The notes beneath the pieces were generated by a model. The model was given only the letters and a program-made list of their open reading frames with translations. It did no database searches and was not told the origin of the DNA. Position numbers and translations under genes: made by a program. From CAWCKS01 sp963763485 (lineage in GTDB: Bacteria > Pseudomonadota > Alphaproteobacteria > Rhizobiales > Xanthobacteraceae), in NCBI GenBank assembly GCA_963763485.1, contig CAVXOW010000008.1, positions 930,001-994,000 on the forward strand: a stretch of 64,000 nt of DNA, read 5' to 3'. Below, in pieces: positions 1 to 10,712 of this stretch (position 1 is its first letter; every line of letters begins with the position of its first letter).

Positions 1-842
1 GCCGGCGATCGATCGATCGCGGTGACCTCGGCGCCGGCAAGTGCGAGCTGCGCCGTCTTGCCGCCGGGGGCCGCGCACAGGTCGACGATTTTTTTGCCCC
101 TGACGTCGCCGAACAATCGCGCCGGCAGTGCCGCGGCGGCGTCCTGGACCCACCATTGGCCCTCGTTGAAGCCGGGCAGCAGCGCGACCGGTCCGTGCAA
201 CATGGTGCGCACGCTGCCGGTCGGCAACACCTCGCCATGCAGCCGCGCTGCCCAATCCGTCGCGTCGCCCTTCACGGTGATGTCGAGCGCGGGCTCATGC
301 GCCAGCGCTACGGCGATTTGTCTGGCGACGCTCTCGCCATAGTTGGCGACCCAGCGCTTCATCAGCCACGCCGGGATGTCCGGCGTCTGCGTGGCGAGCT
401 CGGCAAGCAGCGGCGCGCCCTCGCGCGTACAGCGGCGCAACACTGCGTTGACGAGGCCGGCATATTTTGCGCCGCGCCGGTCGCTCTGCACCAGCCGCAC
501 CGACAGGTCGACGGCAGCGTGATCGGGTACATCCATCCACAGAATTTGCGCGGCCCCAATCAACAGCGCGGTCTCGGTGCGCTGCGAGTCGTGCGGCACG
601 CCGCGTTCCAGCATGCGATTGAGCAGCGCGCGCAGCGTGCCGAGCCGGCGCAGCACGGTCGCCACGAGCCGACGTGTCAGCGCGCGGTCGCGATCGCTCA
701 GCGTCTTGAAGCCCTGATGCACCTCGAGCTGTTCATCGAGCGGCCGGCGGCGCGACAGCACGCCGTCGATCATCTCGGCGGCGATGCGCCGCGTGGCGAG
801 CCCTTGAATATCCGGGCGAGAGGCAAACCGGGAAGCAGGCAT
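1..842 (-). CDS. rsmB: 16S rRNA (cytosine-5) methyltransferase RsmB, 3' part missing
   Basis: Methylates C967 of 16S rRNA using SAM; cytoplasmic. Reading the minus strand gives an N-terminal NusB-like RNA-binding helical domain (roughly residues 1-150, with the segment GLVNAVLRRCTREG near residue 125) followed by the Rossmann methyltransferase domain whose SAM motif DLCAAPGGKTAQLA lies just inside the window edge. The C-terminal half, with the two catalytic cysteines, lies beyond base 1. I chose the ATG at 840-842 (MPASRFA); an in-frame ATG at 903-905 would add 21 residues that look less like the family. The reading frame is intact over the visible part. Family assignment is firm; the start is not. 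Confidence 0.9.
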   Translation of the reverse strand, partial: MPASRFASRPDIQGLATRRIAAEMIDGVLSRRRPLDEQLEVHQGFKTLSDRDRALTRRLVATVLRRLGTLRALLNRMLERGVPHDSQRTETALLIGAAQILWMDVPDHAAVDLSVRLVQSDRRGAKYAGLVNAVLRRCTREGAPLLAELATQTPDIPAWLMKRWVANYGESVARQIAVALAHEPALDITVKGDATDWAARLHGEVLPTGSVRTMLHGPVALLPGFNEGQWWVQDAAAALPARLFGDVRGKKIVDLCAAPGGKTAQLALAGAEVTAIDRSP

Positions 843-980
843 CAGCTCATGCGCCAGGAAGTGGATAAAGCCGGCGCAACGCTGCACGAATGCCGGACAA
901 ACCATTCTACAACTGATTTGGCCGAATTTAAGAATTGTAATCGCGTTGCGCCATGATGACGCCGCTCAAAACACGTTGAT

Positions 981-1026
981 GTGCAGTGTTTTGGACGCGC
1001 GGATGCCTTGGACGTGCAGTGTTTTG
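981..1026. repeat. Short direct repeat, two copies of a 13-mer
   Basis: The 13-mer gtgcagtgttttg occurs at 981-993 and 1014-1026, a period of 33 bases, in the 266-base gap between rsmB and the DUF1674 gene. Flanking bases also agree partly (gat/gac before it). It lies 80-130 bases before the DUF1674 start and could be a regulatory direct repeat; there is no evidence beyond the repetition. Confidence 0.4.
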
Positions 1027-1108
1027 CATTTCAGAACGGCGCGGCTTGCACAGCGCCTTTAGCTGCGTCGTGTGCTAACATGAATCGATGTGATCGCGAG
1101 ATCAAACT

Positions 1109-1354
1109 TTGAGCGACAAGACCGACCCTTCCTCGTCTCAGGTGACGCCGCCCGCTGCCGGTGCGTCGGCGCGAAAGCCGTTGTCACCGGCGGCGCAACG
1201 TGCACTGGCCGAAGCCGCGGCCCGCCGCGCCGAAGCTGATCGGCTCGCGGCTGAAGCGCAAAAGAACCGTCCGAGTGAACACAACGGTCCAAAAGGACCG
1301 GAACCCACGCGTTATGGCGATTGGGAGAACAAGGGCATCGCCTCGGATTTTTGA
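1109..1354 (+). CDS. DUF1674 protein, SDHAF4-like succinate dehydrogenase assembly factor
   Basis: An 81-residue cytoplasmic protein. The first 55 residues are Ala/Ser/Pro-rich and low in complexity; the C-terminal tail GPKGPEPTRYGDWENKGIASDF (two short halves: GPEPTRYGDWE and KGIASDF) is the hallmark of DUF1674. The mitochondrial member of this family (Sdh8/SDHAF4) chaperones flavinated SdhA before succinate dehydrogenase assembly; the same role here is inference. The start is TTG at 1109 (MSDKTDPSS); no strong Shine-Dalgarno sequence is visible. It stands alone, unlinked to sdh genes. Confidence 0.85.
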   Translation: MSDKTDPSSSQVTPPAAGASARKPLSPAAQRALAEAAARRAEADRLAAEAQKNRPSEHNGPKGPEPTRYGDWENKGIASDF

Positions 1355-1374
1355 GGCGAGAATTCCTCAGTCGT

Positions 1375-1478
1375 TCTGCCCCGCTTGAAGCGGCATCCAG
1401 TAACCACAGACGTCAGTTTGCGTTCACCAGCCAGCGAACCGGGTTACGGGATCGCCGGGCAAGCCGGGCGATGACGGA
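1375..1478. repeat. Dispersed palindromic intergenic repeat, family D
   Basis: The segment reads tgccccgcttgaagcgg, catccagtaac, then ggatcgccgggcaagccggg cgatgac. Related copies lie at 23777-23913 and 31210-31340. It holds two hairpins separated by a variable middle, as expected of a REP/MITE-like element. It also fills most of the gap before the nuclease gene. Confidence 0.6.
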
Positions 1479-1532
1479 CGCAAAATGATTCCCCGCTTGC
1501 GCGAATCGGTTTGACGCCGTCGAAATTGCCCG

Positions 1533-2114
1533 ATGGGCTTGTTTCACCCGCGGATCGATACGCCGCCGCTGACTCGCAACGGCCGCCGTGCGCGGATCGG
1601 CCCGGTGCTGCCATGGGTGTTCATCATCGGCGTCGCCATCGGCACGATCGCAGGCAACCGCTACTGGCGCAGCTGGATCCCGCATCTGCCGCCGATTCAT
1701 GCGCCATACAGGCCATCCGGCAGCGACGCGCAGTGGCGCAACGCGGGCAATCCAGACACTCCTCGCCCAGTAGCCGTATTGCGCACCATCGACGGCGACA
1801 CTTTTGAGGCGCGCGTGGCGCTATCGTCAGGCACAACGATTGTCACCCGAGTGCGACTGCGCGGCATCGACGCGCCCGAGCTGCACGCGCGCTGCGCCGA
1901 CGAGTTCCGCCGCGCCGAAGCCGCGGCCGACGCGCTCGACAGGCTGCTCAATGAGGGCGGCGTCACGATCGCGAATATCGGTCCGGACAAATATCCCGGA
2001 CGCATCGATGCCGACGTCGCAACCAGCCGAACGCCAAATGTTTCGGCGGCCCTGCTCGCGGGCGGCTACGCACGTGCCTACGACGGCGGCCACCGCGAGA
2101 GCTGGTGCAATTAA
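1533..2114 (+). CDS. Membrane-anchored thermonuclease (SNase) family protein
   Basis: A 193-residue protein with a hydrophobic segment at about residues 27-45 (LPWVFIIGVAIGTIAG), so probably an uncleaved anchor placing the nuclease domain in the periplasm. The SNase-like fold covers about residues 82-190. Visible motifs are RTIDGDTFEARV (metal-binding Asp), RLRGIDAPEL (catalytic Arg and Glu) and DKYPGRI, matching the usual DKYGR segment. Members are Ca2+-dependent phosphodiesterases acting on DNA and RNA; whether this one is active is untested. It is a single gene between two intergenic repeats. Confidence 0.85.
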   Translation: MGLFHPRIDTPPLTRNGRRARIGPVLPWVFIIGVAIGTIAGNRYWRSWIPHLPPIHAPYRPSGSDAQWRNAGNPDTPRPVAVLRTIDGDTFEARVALSSGTTIVTRVRLRGIDAPELHARCADEFRRAEAAADALDRLLNEGGVTIANIGPDKYPGRIDADVATSRTPNVSAALLAGGYARAYDGGHRESWCN

Positions 2115-2119
2115 TCTTC

Positions 2120-2201
2120 GTCATTGCGAGCGAAGCAAAGCAATCCAGGGGCGACAACAAAGTACTGGATTGCTTCGGCGCAAAGGCGCCTCGCAATGAC
2201 G
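2120..2201. repeat. Dispersed palindromic repeat, family B (cgtcattgcgagcgaagc type)
   Basis: The ends are inverted: cgtcattgcgagcgaagc at the left and ggcgcctcgcaatgacg at the right, with the inner arms caatccag / ctggattg. The whole element folds into one long interrupted hairpin between the convergent nuclease and L,D-transpeptidase genes. Such repeats are common between genes in this group; it may act as a bidirectional transcription-end structure. Confidence 0.65.
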
Positions 2202-2204
2202 GGT

Positions 2205-2717
2205 TTAGCGCGCCGTCACGACGACCGGCGTACCGACCGCCACGCGCTGATACAGGTCCAGGATATCCTGATTGTACATCCGGATGCAGCCGTAGGAGAC
2301 GAAGCCGCCGATCGAACCCGGCATGTTGGTGCCGTGGATCGCGTATTCGGTGCCGGCCAGCGTCATGGCTGCGACACCCATGGGGTTGTGCGGCGAGCCG
2401 CCGGCGATTACCGCGGGCAGCGAAGGCTTGTCGCGCCTGATCTCCGCGGGCGGCGACCAGGCCGGGCTCAAATACTTGCCGTCGATCTGCGATACGCCGG
2501 CCCACTGCTTGCCGGCACGGCCGACGCCGACCGGATAGCGCACCGCGTAGCCGTTGCCGGCCACGAGGTAGAGTTTGCGCTCCGAGGTGTGCACCACGAT
2601 GGTGCCGGGCGCGTAGTTCTGCGCGAAGGCGACCATGTCAGGATTGGCATGGGCGACATCGGCAGACCCGAACAGGCCTGCCGCGGCGAGGGCGAGGGCG
2701 GCAACGCGACGATACAT
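2205..2717 (-). CDS. L,D-transpeptidase, YkuD family
   Basis: A 170-residue exported enzyme that makes 3-3 peptidoglycan cross-links or attaches proteins to peptidoglycan. The start ATG at 2715-2717 (MYRRVAALALAAAGLFG) is preceded by GGAG seven bases away and opens a signal peptide ending near AHA (about residue 24); eight upstream in-frame residues are discarded. The YkuD domain fills the rest: HGTNMPGSIGGFVSYGCIRM carries the catalytic His and Cys of the HX14-17(S/T)HGCh(R/N) motif. No peptidoglycan-binding domain (LysM) is present, so it is a minimal member. Confidence 0.92.
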   Translation of the reverse strand: MYRRVAALALAAAGLFGSADVAHANPDMVAFAQNYAPGTIVVHTSERKLYLVAGNGYAVRYPVGVGRAGKQWAGVSQIDGKYLSPAWSPPAEIRRDKPSLPAVIAGGSPHNPMGVAAMTLAGTEYAIHGTNMPGSIGGFVSYGCIRMYNQDILDLYQRVAVGTPVVVTAR

Positions 2718-2904
2718 TCTCGTACTCCAACGCAAACACAACGCGGCGCCATCGTTTCGGATCGATGGCGGTACTCTTCGCGTTCAGAGAAATGAAAGCA
2801 TGCCGCTTACCAAAGCGTTCACCATGGCCGCGCCGCGGCCGCGATCGGCGTCGTCACGCCGTACAAGCTTTGGTTAGGGTAAACGAGTTGGTAATGCCGG
2901 CGGG

Positions 2905-3025
2905 GGCCTCATCCTTCGAGACGCGCTTCTGACGAAGCGCTCCTCAGGATGAGGCAGTCAGATCTTCATGATGAGGAGCCCGGCTTAGCCGAGCAGCGAC
3001 GGCGGGCGTCTCGAACCATGAGGCC
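2905..3025. repeat. Dispersed intergenic repeat, family C (cctcatccttcgagacgcg type)
   Basis: The element contains cctcatccttcgagacgcg and gcgctcctcaggatgagg as an inverted pair (2909-2953), followed by the flank gtctcgaaccatgagg at 3007-3022. A second copy with the same parts in a different order lies at 6893-7045. It occupies the gap between acsA and the L,D-transpeptidase gene. Confidence 0.6.
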
Positions 3026-3029
3026 ACGC

Positions 3030-4983
<1,954 letters not shown>

Positions 4984-5183
4984 GGCTCCCTCCACGCAAC
5001 TTTCGATGTCACCGCAGCGCCGCGGCGCGCGTGTTGATCTCGCGCAAAGCGTTTGGCCGGCATTATGCGCCGCGGCGCGGGCTGCGCGACAAGCCAGGTC
5101 CGCCTAGCACTTTGGCAGGTCTGGCAGTGCCCGGCGGCACGGCTTCGCGCTATAGTAGAAGCGCTGATTCCGGAGGACCGTTC

Positions 5184-5679
5184 ATGCGCTTCGCTGAACA
5201 TTGTCGTTGCACTGGCTTGCGCTTGCTTGCTGATCGTCGCACCGTCGCGCGCCGAGTCGCCGTCGCCTGAAACGCTGGCGGCCGCGCGCGAGCTGGTCGC
5301 GACCATCAAGGCCACCGATAACTTCAAGGCGATCCTGCCGACGATGATGCAGACCATGAAGCCGGCGATCGTTCAGGGCCGGCCGGCCGTCGAAAAGGAT
5401 TACGATGCCATCGTGCCAAGGATGATCGAACTGGCGACCTCACGTCTGTCTGAACGTGGCGGAGCTCATTGCGCAGGTCTATGCCCGAAACTTCACCGTC
5501 GAACGAGTTGCACGAACTCAGGCCTTCTATCTCACGCCGACAGGACAAAAGCTGGTGCAGAGTATGCCGGTCATCACCCAGCAGAGCATGGTGATCGGAC
5601 AACAATGGGGCAAGGGCTCGCTGCCGATTTGCGCGCGCGCATCACCGACGAGCTGCGCAAGCGCGGCCACGATATCTAG
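5184..5679 (+). pseudogene. DUF2059 periplasmic protein, broken by several indels
   Basis: Pieces of one DUF2059 protein are spread over different frames. ATG at 5184 gives MRF, then one base must be skipped to reach LNIVVALACACLLIVAPSRAES (signal peptide). The frame then runs through ATIKATDNFKAILPTMMQTM to about 5446. A further shift gives VAELIAQVYARNFTV; a compensating pair near 5490-5515 interrupts the DELHEL segment; another shift near 5606 leads to LAADLRARITDELRKRGHDI and the stop at 5677-5679. At least four indels in 500 bases is more than in any neighbour. DUF2059 has no established biochemical role. It may be a decaying gene or a poor-quality stretch. Confidence 0.7.
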
Positions 5680-5693
5680 CGCTGGCGCGCCGC

Positions 5694-6125
5694 TCAGCCG
5701 CCAAAGCCGCCGACAATGGCGCCGATGATCAACAGCACCCCGAGCCAGTGCGCGGAGTCGATCACGGTGAGCATCAGTTTGCGGCCCGGATAGGCATTGT
5801 TGACGGCGACTGTCGTCAGGACGAAGCCGAACCAGATGATCAGCCCGGAAATAACGCCGCCACGCGCCGAGAAGTTTCCGGTGTGAAACAACACGCCGTA
5901 CATCGTCCAGGCCATGATGATTTCGGCGACGAACGACAGCACGAACGGAAACGCCTTCTCGAGCGGCGCTCTTTTCCGCGCATTGGCGGCCTGCATCTCC
6001 GCCATGGTGCGGCCCTGCGCGGCGAGCCAGAATTTCCCAAGCGGCATGTAGTAGGCAGCCCCGAACACCCAGGCGGCGATCGCGGCGCCGAGGATCGCGA
6101 AGAAGTTGCCCGTCGACAGCATCAT
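5694..6125 (-). CDS. DUF1761 integral membrane protein
   Basis: A 143-residue inner-membrane protein with four predicted transmembrane segments (about residues 7-27, 60-80, 88-106 and 121-140). The spacing and the segments YYMPLGKFWLAAQGRTM and AHWLGVLLIIGAIVGGF match the DUF1761 family, whose function is unknown. ATG at 6123-6125 has GGGGA seven bases upstream; the second ATG directly after it is an alternative. It is convergent with the broken DUF2059 gene (15 bases between stops). Confidence 0.85.
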   Translation of the reverse strand: MMLSTGNFFAILGAAIAAWVFGAAYYMPLGKFWLAAQGRTMAEMQAANARKRAPLEKAFPFVLSFVAEIIMAWTMYGVLFHTGNFSARGGVISGLIIWFGFVLTTVAVNNAYPGRKLMLTVIDSAHWLGVLLIIGAIVGGFGG

Positions 6126-6199
6126 GACCGTTTCCCCAATGGTTTGTTTGGCCGCGACTATGCCACTCGCGCGCGAAGGAACAAAGACCGGTCGCGATG

Positions 6200-6874
6200 T
6201 TATGCGGCGGTGATGGTCCAGACCGACGTGCGCTTGATCTCGGCGTCCTCGAGCTCGCGCGTGACAGGCACGCGATAACAGGCAAGCTGCGTCAGCTTGT
6301 CCTTCGGCAGGTAGCTGCGGCCGGGATCGCCGATCAGGATCGTCGCGCCGCCGCGCGCCTGATCTGCGAGGAAAGCCAACGCCAGCTCGGCGGTGTCGCG
6401 TTCATAGAAGATATCGCCCGCGAGCACGGCGTCCCATTGTGCGTCGCTCGCGCCGCGCAGAAGATCGTCGGCGCAGACCGTAAGCGTCACCGCATTCTCG
6501 GCTGCATTGATCTGGGCGGCAACGCCCGCGAAGCGGTCGATGTCGGCCGAGGTCACCTCGCTTGCACCGGCTTTGATGGCAGCGATGCCGACGAGGCCCG
6601 AACCGGACGCGAGGTCGAGCACGCGCTTGCCCTGCACCAGCTCGGCATGATCCAGCACATAGCGCGCCAGCGCCTGTCCGCCGGCCCAGGCGAACGCCCA
6701 GAACGGTGGCGGCAGGCCGGCTTCGTCAAGCTCTTCTTCGGTCTTCTGCCAGAGTGGCACCGCTTCGTCGGCAACGAAAATCGAAATCTCGGGCACCAGG
6801 GGCACCGGCCGCAGCCGCGTGTTGGCGCGAATGAATTTTTCGGGATCTGCGATGGCGGGTTTGGTGGTGAGCAC
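6200..6874 (-). CDS. Class I SAM methyltransferase, ETFB lysine methyltransferase (METTL20) type
   Basis: A 224-residue cytoplasmic methyltransferase. The N-terminus FIRANTRLRPVPLVPEI is typical of bacterial METTL20 relatives, which methylate lysines of the electron-transfer flavoprotein beta subunit. SAM-binding motif I is LDLASGSGLVGIAA (about residues 87-100) and the acidic motif II is EVTSADID; DIFYER corresponds to the DxxY post-II motif of this lysine methyltransferase group. The start is GTG at 6872-6874. Substrate assignment rests on family resemblance. No etf genes are in the window. Confidence 0.82.
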   Translation of the reverse strand: MLTTKPAIADPEKFIRANTRLRPVPLVPEISIFVADEAVPLWQKTEEELDEAGLPPPFWAFAWAGGQALARYVLDHAELVQGKRVLDLASGSGLVGIAAIKAGASEVTSADIDRFAGVAAQINAAENAVTLTVCADDLLRGASDAQWDAVLAGDIFYERDTAELALAFLADQARGGATILIGDPGRSYLPKDKLTQLACYRVPVTRELEDAEIKRTSVWTITAA

Positions 6875-6892
6875 TTCAGACGATCACAATCT

Positions 6893-7045
6893 ATCTCCTC
6901 ATGGTGAGGAGGCGCAAAGCGCCGTCTCGAACCATGAGGCCACCGCGCGCCGGGCTTGCCCGGTTCGCGCATTGAAATGCAGGGGCCTCATCCTTCGAGA
7001 CGCGTTGCTCCGCAACGCTCCTCAGGATGAGGGGTGAGGTCGTGC
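6893..7045. repeat. Dispersed intergenic repeat, family C, second copy
   Basis: The left part contains cctcatggtgaggaggcgc and gtctcgaaccatgagg; the right part contains cctcatccttcgagacgcg and cgctcctcaggatgagg. Both halves fold on themselves. It shares the core of the copy at 2905-3025 and fills the gap between the EVE gene and the methyltransferase gene. Confidence 0.6.
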
Positions 7046-7051
7046 CGATCG

Positions 7052-7465
7052 CTAAATCCCGCCCATCTTGCTGACGAGTTTCCATTCATCCGCCGTCACC
7101 GGCTGCACCGACAGCCGCGACCACTTGATCAGCGCCATGCCGGCGAGCTTCTTGTCGGCTTTCACGGCAGCCAGCGTGACCGGCGTCTTCAGCGGCTTGT
7201 CGGCCTTGAGATCGACGCAGACGAACGCGCCGCTCTTGTCGGTCGGATCGGGATAATGTTCGCGAATCACTTCGGCGATGCCGACGATCTCCTTGCCCTC
7301 GCCGGAGTGATAGAAGAACGCCTTGTCGCCCTTCTTCATCTTCATCAGGTTTTGCTTTGCGGTGTGGTTGCGCACGCCGGTCCACGGCGTGCCCTTCGCG
7401 CCGGCCTCGACCTGCTGATCCCACGACCATGAGCCGGGTTCGGATTTCACGAGCCAGTAGTTCAT
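7052..7465 (-). CDS. EVE domain protein
   Basis: A 137-residue single-domain protein of the PUA-like superfamily (EVE), which in other contexts binds modified bases in nucleic acid. Characteristic segments are MNYWLVKSEPGSWSWD at the start, GVRNHTAKQNL, GDKAFFYHS, IVGIAEV and KWSRLSVQPVT near the end. The start ATG at 7463-7465 is chosen because the family begins with this YWLVKSEP motif; ten further residues upstream are probably untranslated. It follows gpsA and tsaD on the same strand, a common neighbourhood for standalone EVE genes in alphaproteobacteria. Confidence 0.92.
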   Translation of the reverse strand: MNYWLVKSEPGSWSWDQQVEAGAKGTPWTGVRNHTAKQNLMKMKKGDKAFFYHSGEGKEIVGIAEVIREHYPDPTDKSGAFVCVDLKADKPLKTPVTLAAVKADKKLAGMALIKWSRLSVQPVTADEWKLVSKMGGI

Positions 7466-7525
7466 GAGGTCACCGCCTGATTGTTGCGCCACCAAGCTAA
7501 CAAGACGCGGCGCCTGCCGACAAGC

Positions 7526-8503
7526 TCACGTTTCCGCCCGCAACGGCCGCGTCAAGAGCGACTCGATCGCTTCATCGAGCGTGATCTTGCCTGACAGGAC
7601 CGCGGTGACCGCGGTGGCGATCGGCATCTCGACATTGTTGGCGCGTGCCATCTCGACCAGCACCGGCGCGGTGAAGACACCTTCGGCAAGCTTGCCGCGC
7701 GCTGCGTTCGCCACCGCTTCGCCACGACCCAGCGCCGTTCCAAATGCGAAATTGCGTGACTGTGCGCTCGAACAGCTCAGGATCAGATCGCCGAGGCCTG
7801 ACAGGCCCATCAATGTTTCCGGCCGGGCGCCCAGCGCGCGGCCGAAGCGCGACAGTTCGGCGAAGCCGCGCGTCGTCAGCGCTGCTGCGGCACTATCGCC
7901 AAGGCCCTTGCCGGCAACGATGCCGGCCGCGATCGCAAGCACGTTCTTGGCGGCGCCGCCGATCTCGACGCCCTTCACGTCGTCGGTGTGATAGGGCCGA
8001 AACGTCGCCGCTCGCAAGCTCTGCGCAAGCTGCGCTGCCTCGCTCTCGTCGCGCGAAGCGATGGTCACCGCCGTCGGCAGCCCGCGCGCGACGTCATCGG
8101 CAAAACTCGGCCCGGACAGGATCGCCGGCCGTGCCCTCGGCGCAACCTCGGCGATGACCTCGGTCATGAATTTTTGCGTGCCGTGCTCGATGCCTTTTGC
8201 GCAGGCGACCAGCGGCACGCCGGCGGCCACGTGCGGCGCAAGCGCCGACACAGCCACGCGCAGGCTTTGCGCCGGCGTTGCGATCAGCACGATCGCGGCA
8301 TTCCCGGCCAGCGCGATGTCCGATGTGACTGTGACCGTGTCATCGAGGCGAACGCCGGCGAGCCTTGGGTTGATGCGCTTGCGTGCGATCTCGGCGGCGT
8401 TGGCGCCATCACGCGCGATCAGCGTCACGGGCCGTTGCGCGCTGGCCAAAACCTTGGCGAGCGCGGTGCCCCAGGCGCCGGCTCCGACAATCGCGATGGT
8501 CAT
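7526..8503 (-). CDS. gpsA: NAD(P)H-dependent glycerol-3-phosphate dehydrogenase
   Basis: Reduces dihydroxyacetone phosphate to sn-glycerol 3-phosphate, the backbone for phospholipids. 325 residues, normal length. The start ATG at 8501-8503 opens MTIAIVGAGAWGTALAKVLA, the GxGxxG nucleotide-binding fold. Other family motifs are ACAKGIEHGT, ILSGPSFADDVARGLPTA, the catalytic-lysine segment GAAKNVLAIAAG and GLSGLGDLILSCSS. It is 19 bases downstream of the tsaD stop on the same strand and so is probably cotranscribed with it. Confidence 0.96.
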   Translation of the reverse strand: MTIAIVGAGAWGTALAKVLASAQRPVTLIARDGANAAEIARKRINPRLAGVRLDDTVTVTSDIALAGNAAIVLIATPAQSLRVAVSALAPHVAAGVPLVACAKGIEHGTQKFMTEVIAEVAPRARPAILSGPSFADDVARGLPTAVTIASRDESEAAQLAQSLRAATFRPYHTDDVKGVEIGGAAKNVLAIAAGIVAGKGLGDSAAAALTTRGFAELSRFGRALGARPETLMGLSGLGDLILSCSSAQSRNFAFGTALGRGEAVANAARGKLAEGVFTAPVLVEMARANNVEMPIATAVTAVLSGKITLDEAIESLLTRPLRAET

Positions 8504-8522
8504 TTGCTGCGTCACATCAGGC

Positions 8523-9599
8523 TCAGAAATTTGCGCGCGTGTTGGCGAATTTGTCCGGCACGGCTGCGGCCTCATCAAGGCGCCAGCGCGCGCGGGGCGG
8601 GGTGTCGAGCGTATCGTCGAGCCCAAGTGCCAGCCGCTCGGCGCCGGCCCATGCGATCATCGCGCCATTGTCGGTGCAGAGATTCGGCGGCGGCAGCAGC
8701 AGGGGAATGCCGGCACCGGTGGCGACGCCTTCCAGCGCGGCGCGGAGCGCGGCGTTGGCCGCGACGCCGCCGGCGGCGACCAGCGCGGTCGGCGCGGTGC
8801 CGATCGTGTTGGCCAAACAATCGCAATCCGCTTTTCAGCCGGTCTATCGTGGAGTCGATCACCGCTGCCTGGAAGCCGGCGCAGAGATCGTTGACGACAC
8901 GGTCGTTAGCGGCGTGTGCTGCTCGGCGACCTGCCGCACCGCGGTCTTCAATCCGGACAGCGAGAAATTCGCGTCAGCGCGTCCGAGCATCGGCCGCGGC
9001 AATGTGAAACGCGCAGCATTGCCTGCCGCTGCGGCGCGCTCGACCTGTGGTCCGCCGGGATAGGGCAGGCCGAGCAGCTTTGCCACCTTGTCGAACGCTT
9101 CACCGATCGCGTCGTCGACCGTGGTGCCGAGCCGCGTATAGCTGCCGACGCCTTGTACGGCGACCAGCTGGGTATGGCCGCCGGAGGCGAGGAACAGCAG
9201 GTACGGAAACTCCAGCGCAGCGACCAGCCGCGGCGTCAGCGCGTGCGCTTCGAGATGATTGACCGCGAGCAGCGGCAAGCCGTGCACCAGCGCAATCGCC
9301 TTCGCCGTCGTCAGCCCGACGATGACGCCGCCGATCAAGCCGGGGCCAGCGGCCGCAGCGACGCCGTCAAGATCGGCGAAGCCGATCTTCGCCTCGTCCA
9401 TCGCGCGCGCGATCAGTCCGTCGAGCAGCTCGACATGGGCGCGCGCCGCGATCTCCGGCACCACGCCGCCGAACGGCGCATGGTCGGAAATCTGCGAATG
9501 GATGACATTGGACAGGATTTTGCCCGAGCCGTCCTCGCGCCGCTCCACCACCGCGGCGGCGGTCTCATCGCAGGTGGTTTCGATCCCCAGGATCAGCAT
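8523..9599 (-). CDS. tsaD: tRNA N6-adenosine threonylcarbamoyltransferase TsaD (two apparent frameshifts)
   Basis: Transfers the threonylcarbamoyl group to A37 of ANN-decoding tRNAs (t6A), with TsaB and TsaE. The N-terminal part is clear: MLILGIETTCDETAAAVV, the metal-binding HLEAH, the glycine-rich FLASGGHTQLV and GEAFDKVAKLLGL. Near 8905-8915 the frame must change to reach VNDLCAGFQAAVIDSTIDRLKSG, and near 8815 it must change again to reach TALVAAGGVAAN and PPNLCTDNGAMIAWAG. The span of 1077 bases fits the usual length of about 350 residues once both are corrected. TsaD is essential in most bacteria, so sequence errors are likelier than real loss. ATG at 9597-9599. Confidence 0.9.
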
Positions 9600-9734
9600 A
9601 ACTTCAGCATGACTTCAGCATGGCTTCCCGCGGTCGTCGCCGCGCGTTTGGTGCGTTATACCTATTGCGTTATTGGACAATCCGGCGTTTCCCTTGGCTT
9701 TGAGCCGGGCAAATCTTCGTAACCGGGCGTAGCA

Positions 9735-10709
9735 TTGCGGGGTCGCGACGTGCAATCGGCGGAAGCCTCACAGGATCAGGAAATCCTCGCCACCATCGGC
9801 ACGCGCGGCAGCCCGCTGGCGCTCGTGCAGGCCAATGAGGTGCGTGATCGTCTGGCCCGCGCCCACAATGTCGGGCCCGAACGTCTCGCCATCAAGATCA
9901 TCCGCACCTCGGGCGACGTCATCCAGGATCGGCCGCTTTACGAGGCCGGCGGCAAGGGCCTTTTCACCAAGGAGATCGAGGAGGCGCTGCTCGCCGGCAT
10001 CATCGACATCGCCGTGCATTCGGCGAAGGACGTGCCGACCTTCCTGCCGGATCGGTTGTGGCTGTCGGCGTGGCTGCCGCGCGAGGATCCGCGCGACGTG
10101 TTCGTCAGCCCGCACGCGGCAACCCTGAGCGCGCTCGCGCCGGGCTGCGCGGTCGGCACCTCCGGGCCGCGCCGCCGCGCGCTGGTGGCGCGGCTTCGCC
10201 CCGACCTCAAGCTCGTCAGCCTGCGCGGCAATGTCGACACCCGTTTGCGCAAGATTTCCGAGGGCCAGGCCGACGCGACGATTCTGGCGCTGGCAGGGCT
10301 GAAGCGGCTTGGCCTGCAGGATCGTGCGACCGCGATCTTCGATCCGCACGAGTTCTTGCCGGCGGCCGGGCAGGGCGCGATCACGCTGGAGTCGCGGCGC
10401 GGCGACGAGCGCATCAACCAGTTCGTCGCGGCGATCGATGATAAGGATACCGAGGTGGCGCTTGCCGCCGAGCGCGGTTTCCTTGCGCTGCTCGACGGTT
10501 CCTGCCGCACGCCGATCGCGGCGCACTGCAAGGTCGTGGGCGACAAGATCGATTTTCGCGGCATGATCATTTCGCCCGACGGTCGCGAGCTCCACGAGAC
10601 AGCGCGTCAGGGCGCGCGCAACGAAGCGGCGGCACTCGGCGCCGATGCCGCGAAGGAATTGCGCAAGCGCGCCGGCGAGAAATTCTTCACCGATTTTTCG
10701 GGAGCTTGA
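9735..10709 (+). CDS. hemC: Hydroxymethylbilane synthase (porphobilinogen deaminase)
   Basis: Polymerises four porphobilinogens into hydroxymethylbilane in haem synthesis; cytoplasmic. 324 residues. Signature segments: IGTRGSPLALVQANEV at about residue 21, HSAKDVPT at 95-102, VGTSGPRRRAL and LRGNVDTRLRK, and the loop LLDGSCRTP whose Cys (about residue 257) binds the dipyrromethane cofactor. The start is uncertain between TTG at 9735 and GTG at 9750; neither has a strong Shine-Dalgarno sequence. It is divergent from tsaD, with 135 bases between, and is followed by hemD after three bases. Confidence 0.96.
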   Translation: MRGRDVQSAEASQDQEILATIGTRGSPLALVQANEVRDRLARAHNVGPERLAIKIIRTSGDVIQDRPLYEAGGKGLFTKEIEEALLAGIIDIAVHSAKDVPTFLPDRLWLSAWLPREDPRDVFVSPHAATLSALAPGCAVGTSGPRRRALVARLRPDLKLVSLRGNVDTRLRKISEGQADATILALAGLKRLGLQDRATAIFDPHEFLPAAGQGAITLESRRGDERINQFVAAIDDKDTEVALAAERGFLALLDGSCRTPIAAHCKVVGDKIDFRGMIISPDGRELHETARQGARNEAAALGADAAKELRKRAGEKFFTDFSGA

Positions 10710-10712
10710 CGC

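Noticed and set aside
156..956. Plus-strand frame of 266 codons at the left edge
   Set aside because: His/Arg-rich and antisense to rsmB, whose SAM motif is clear on the minus strand.
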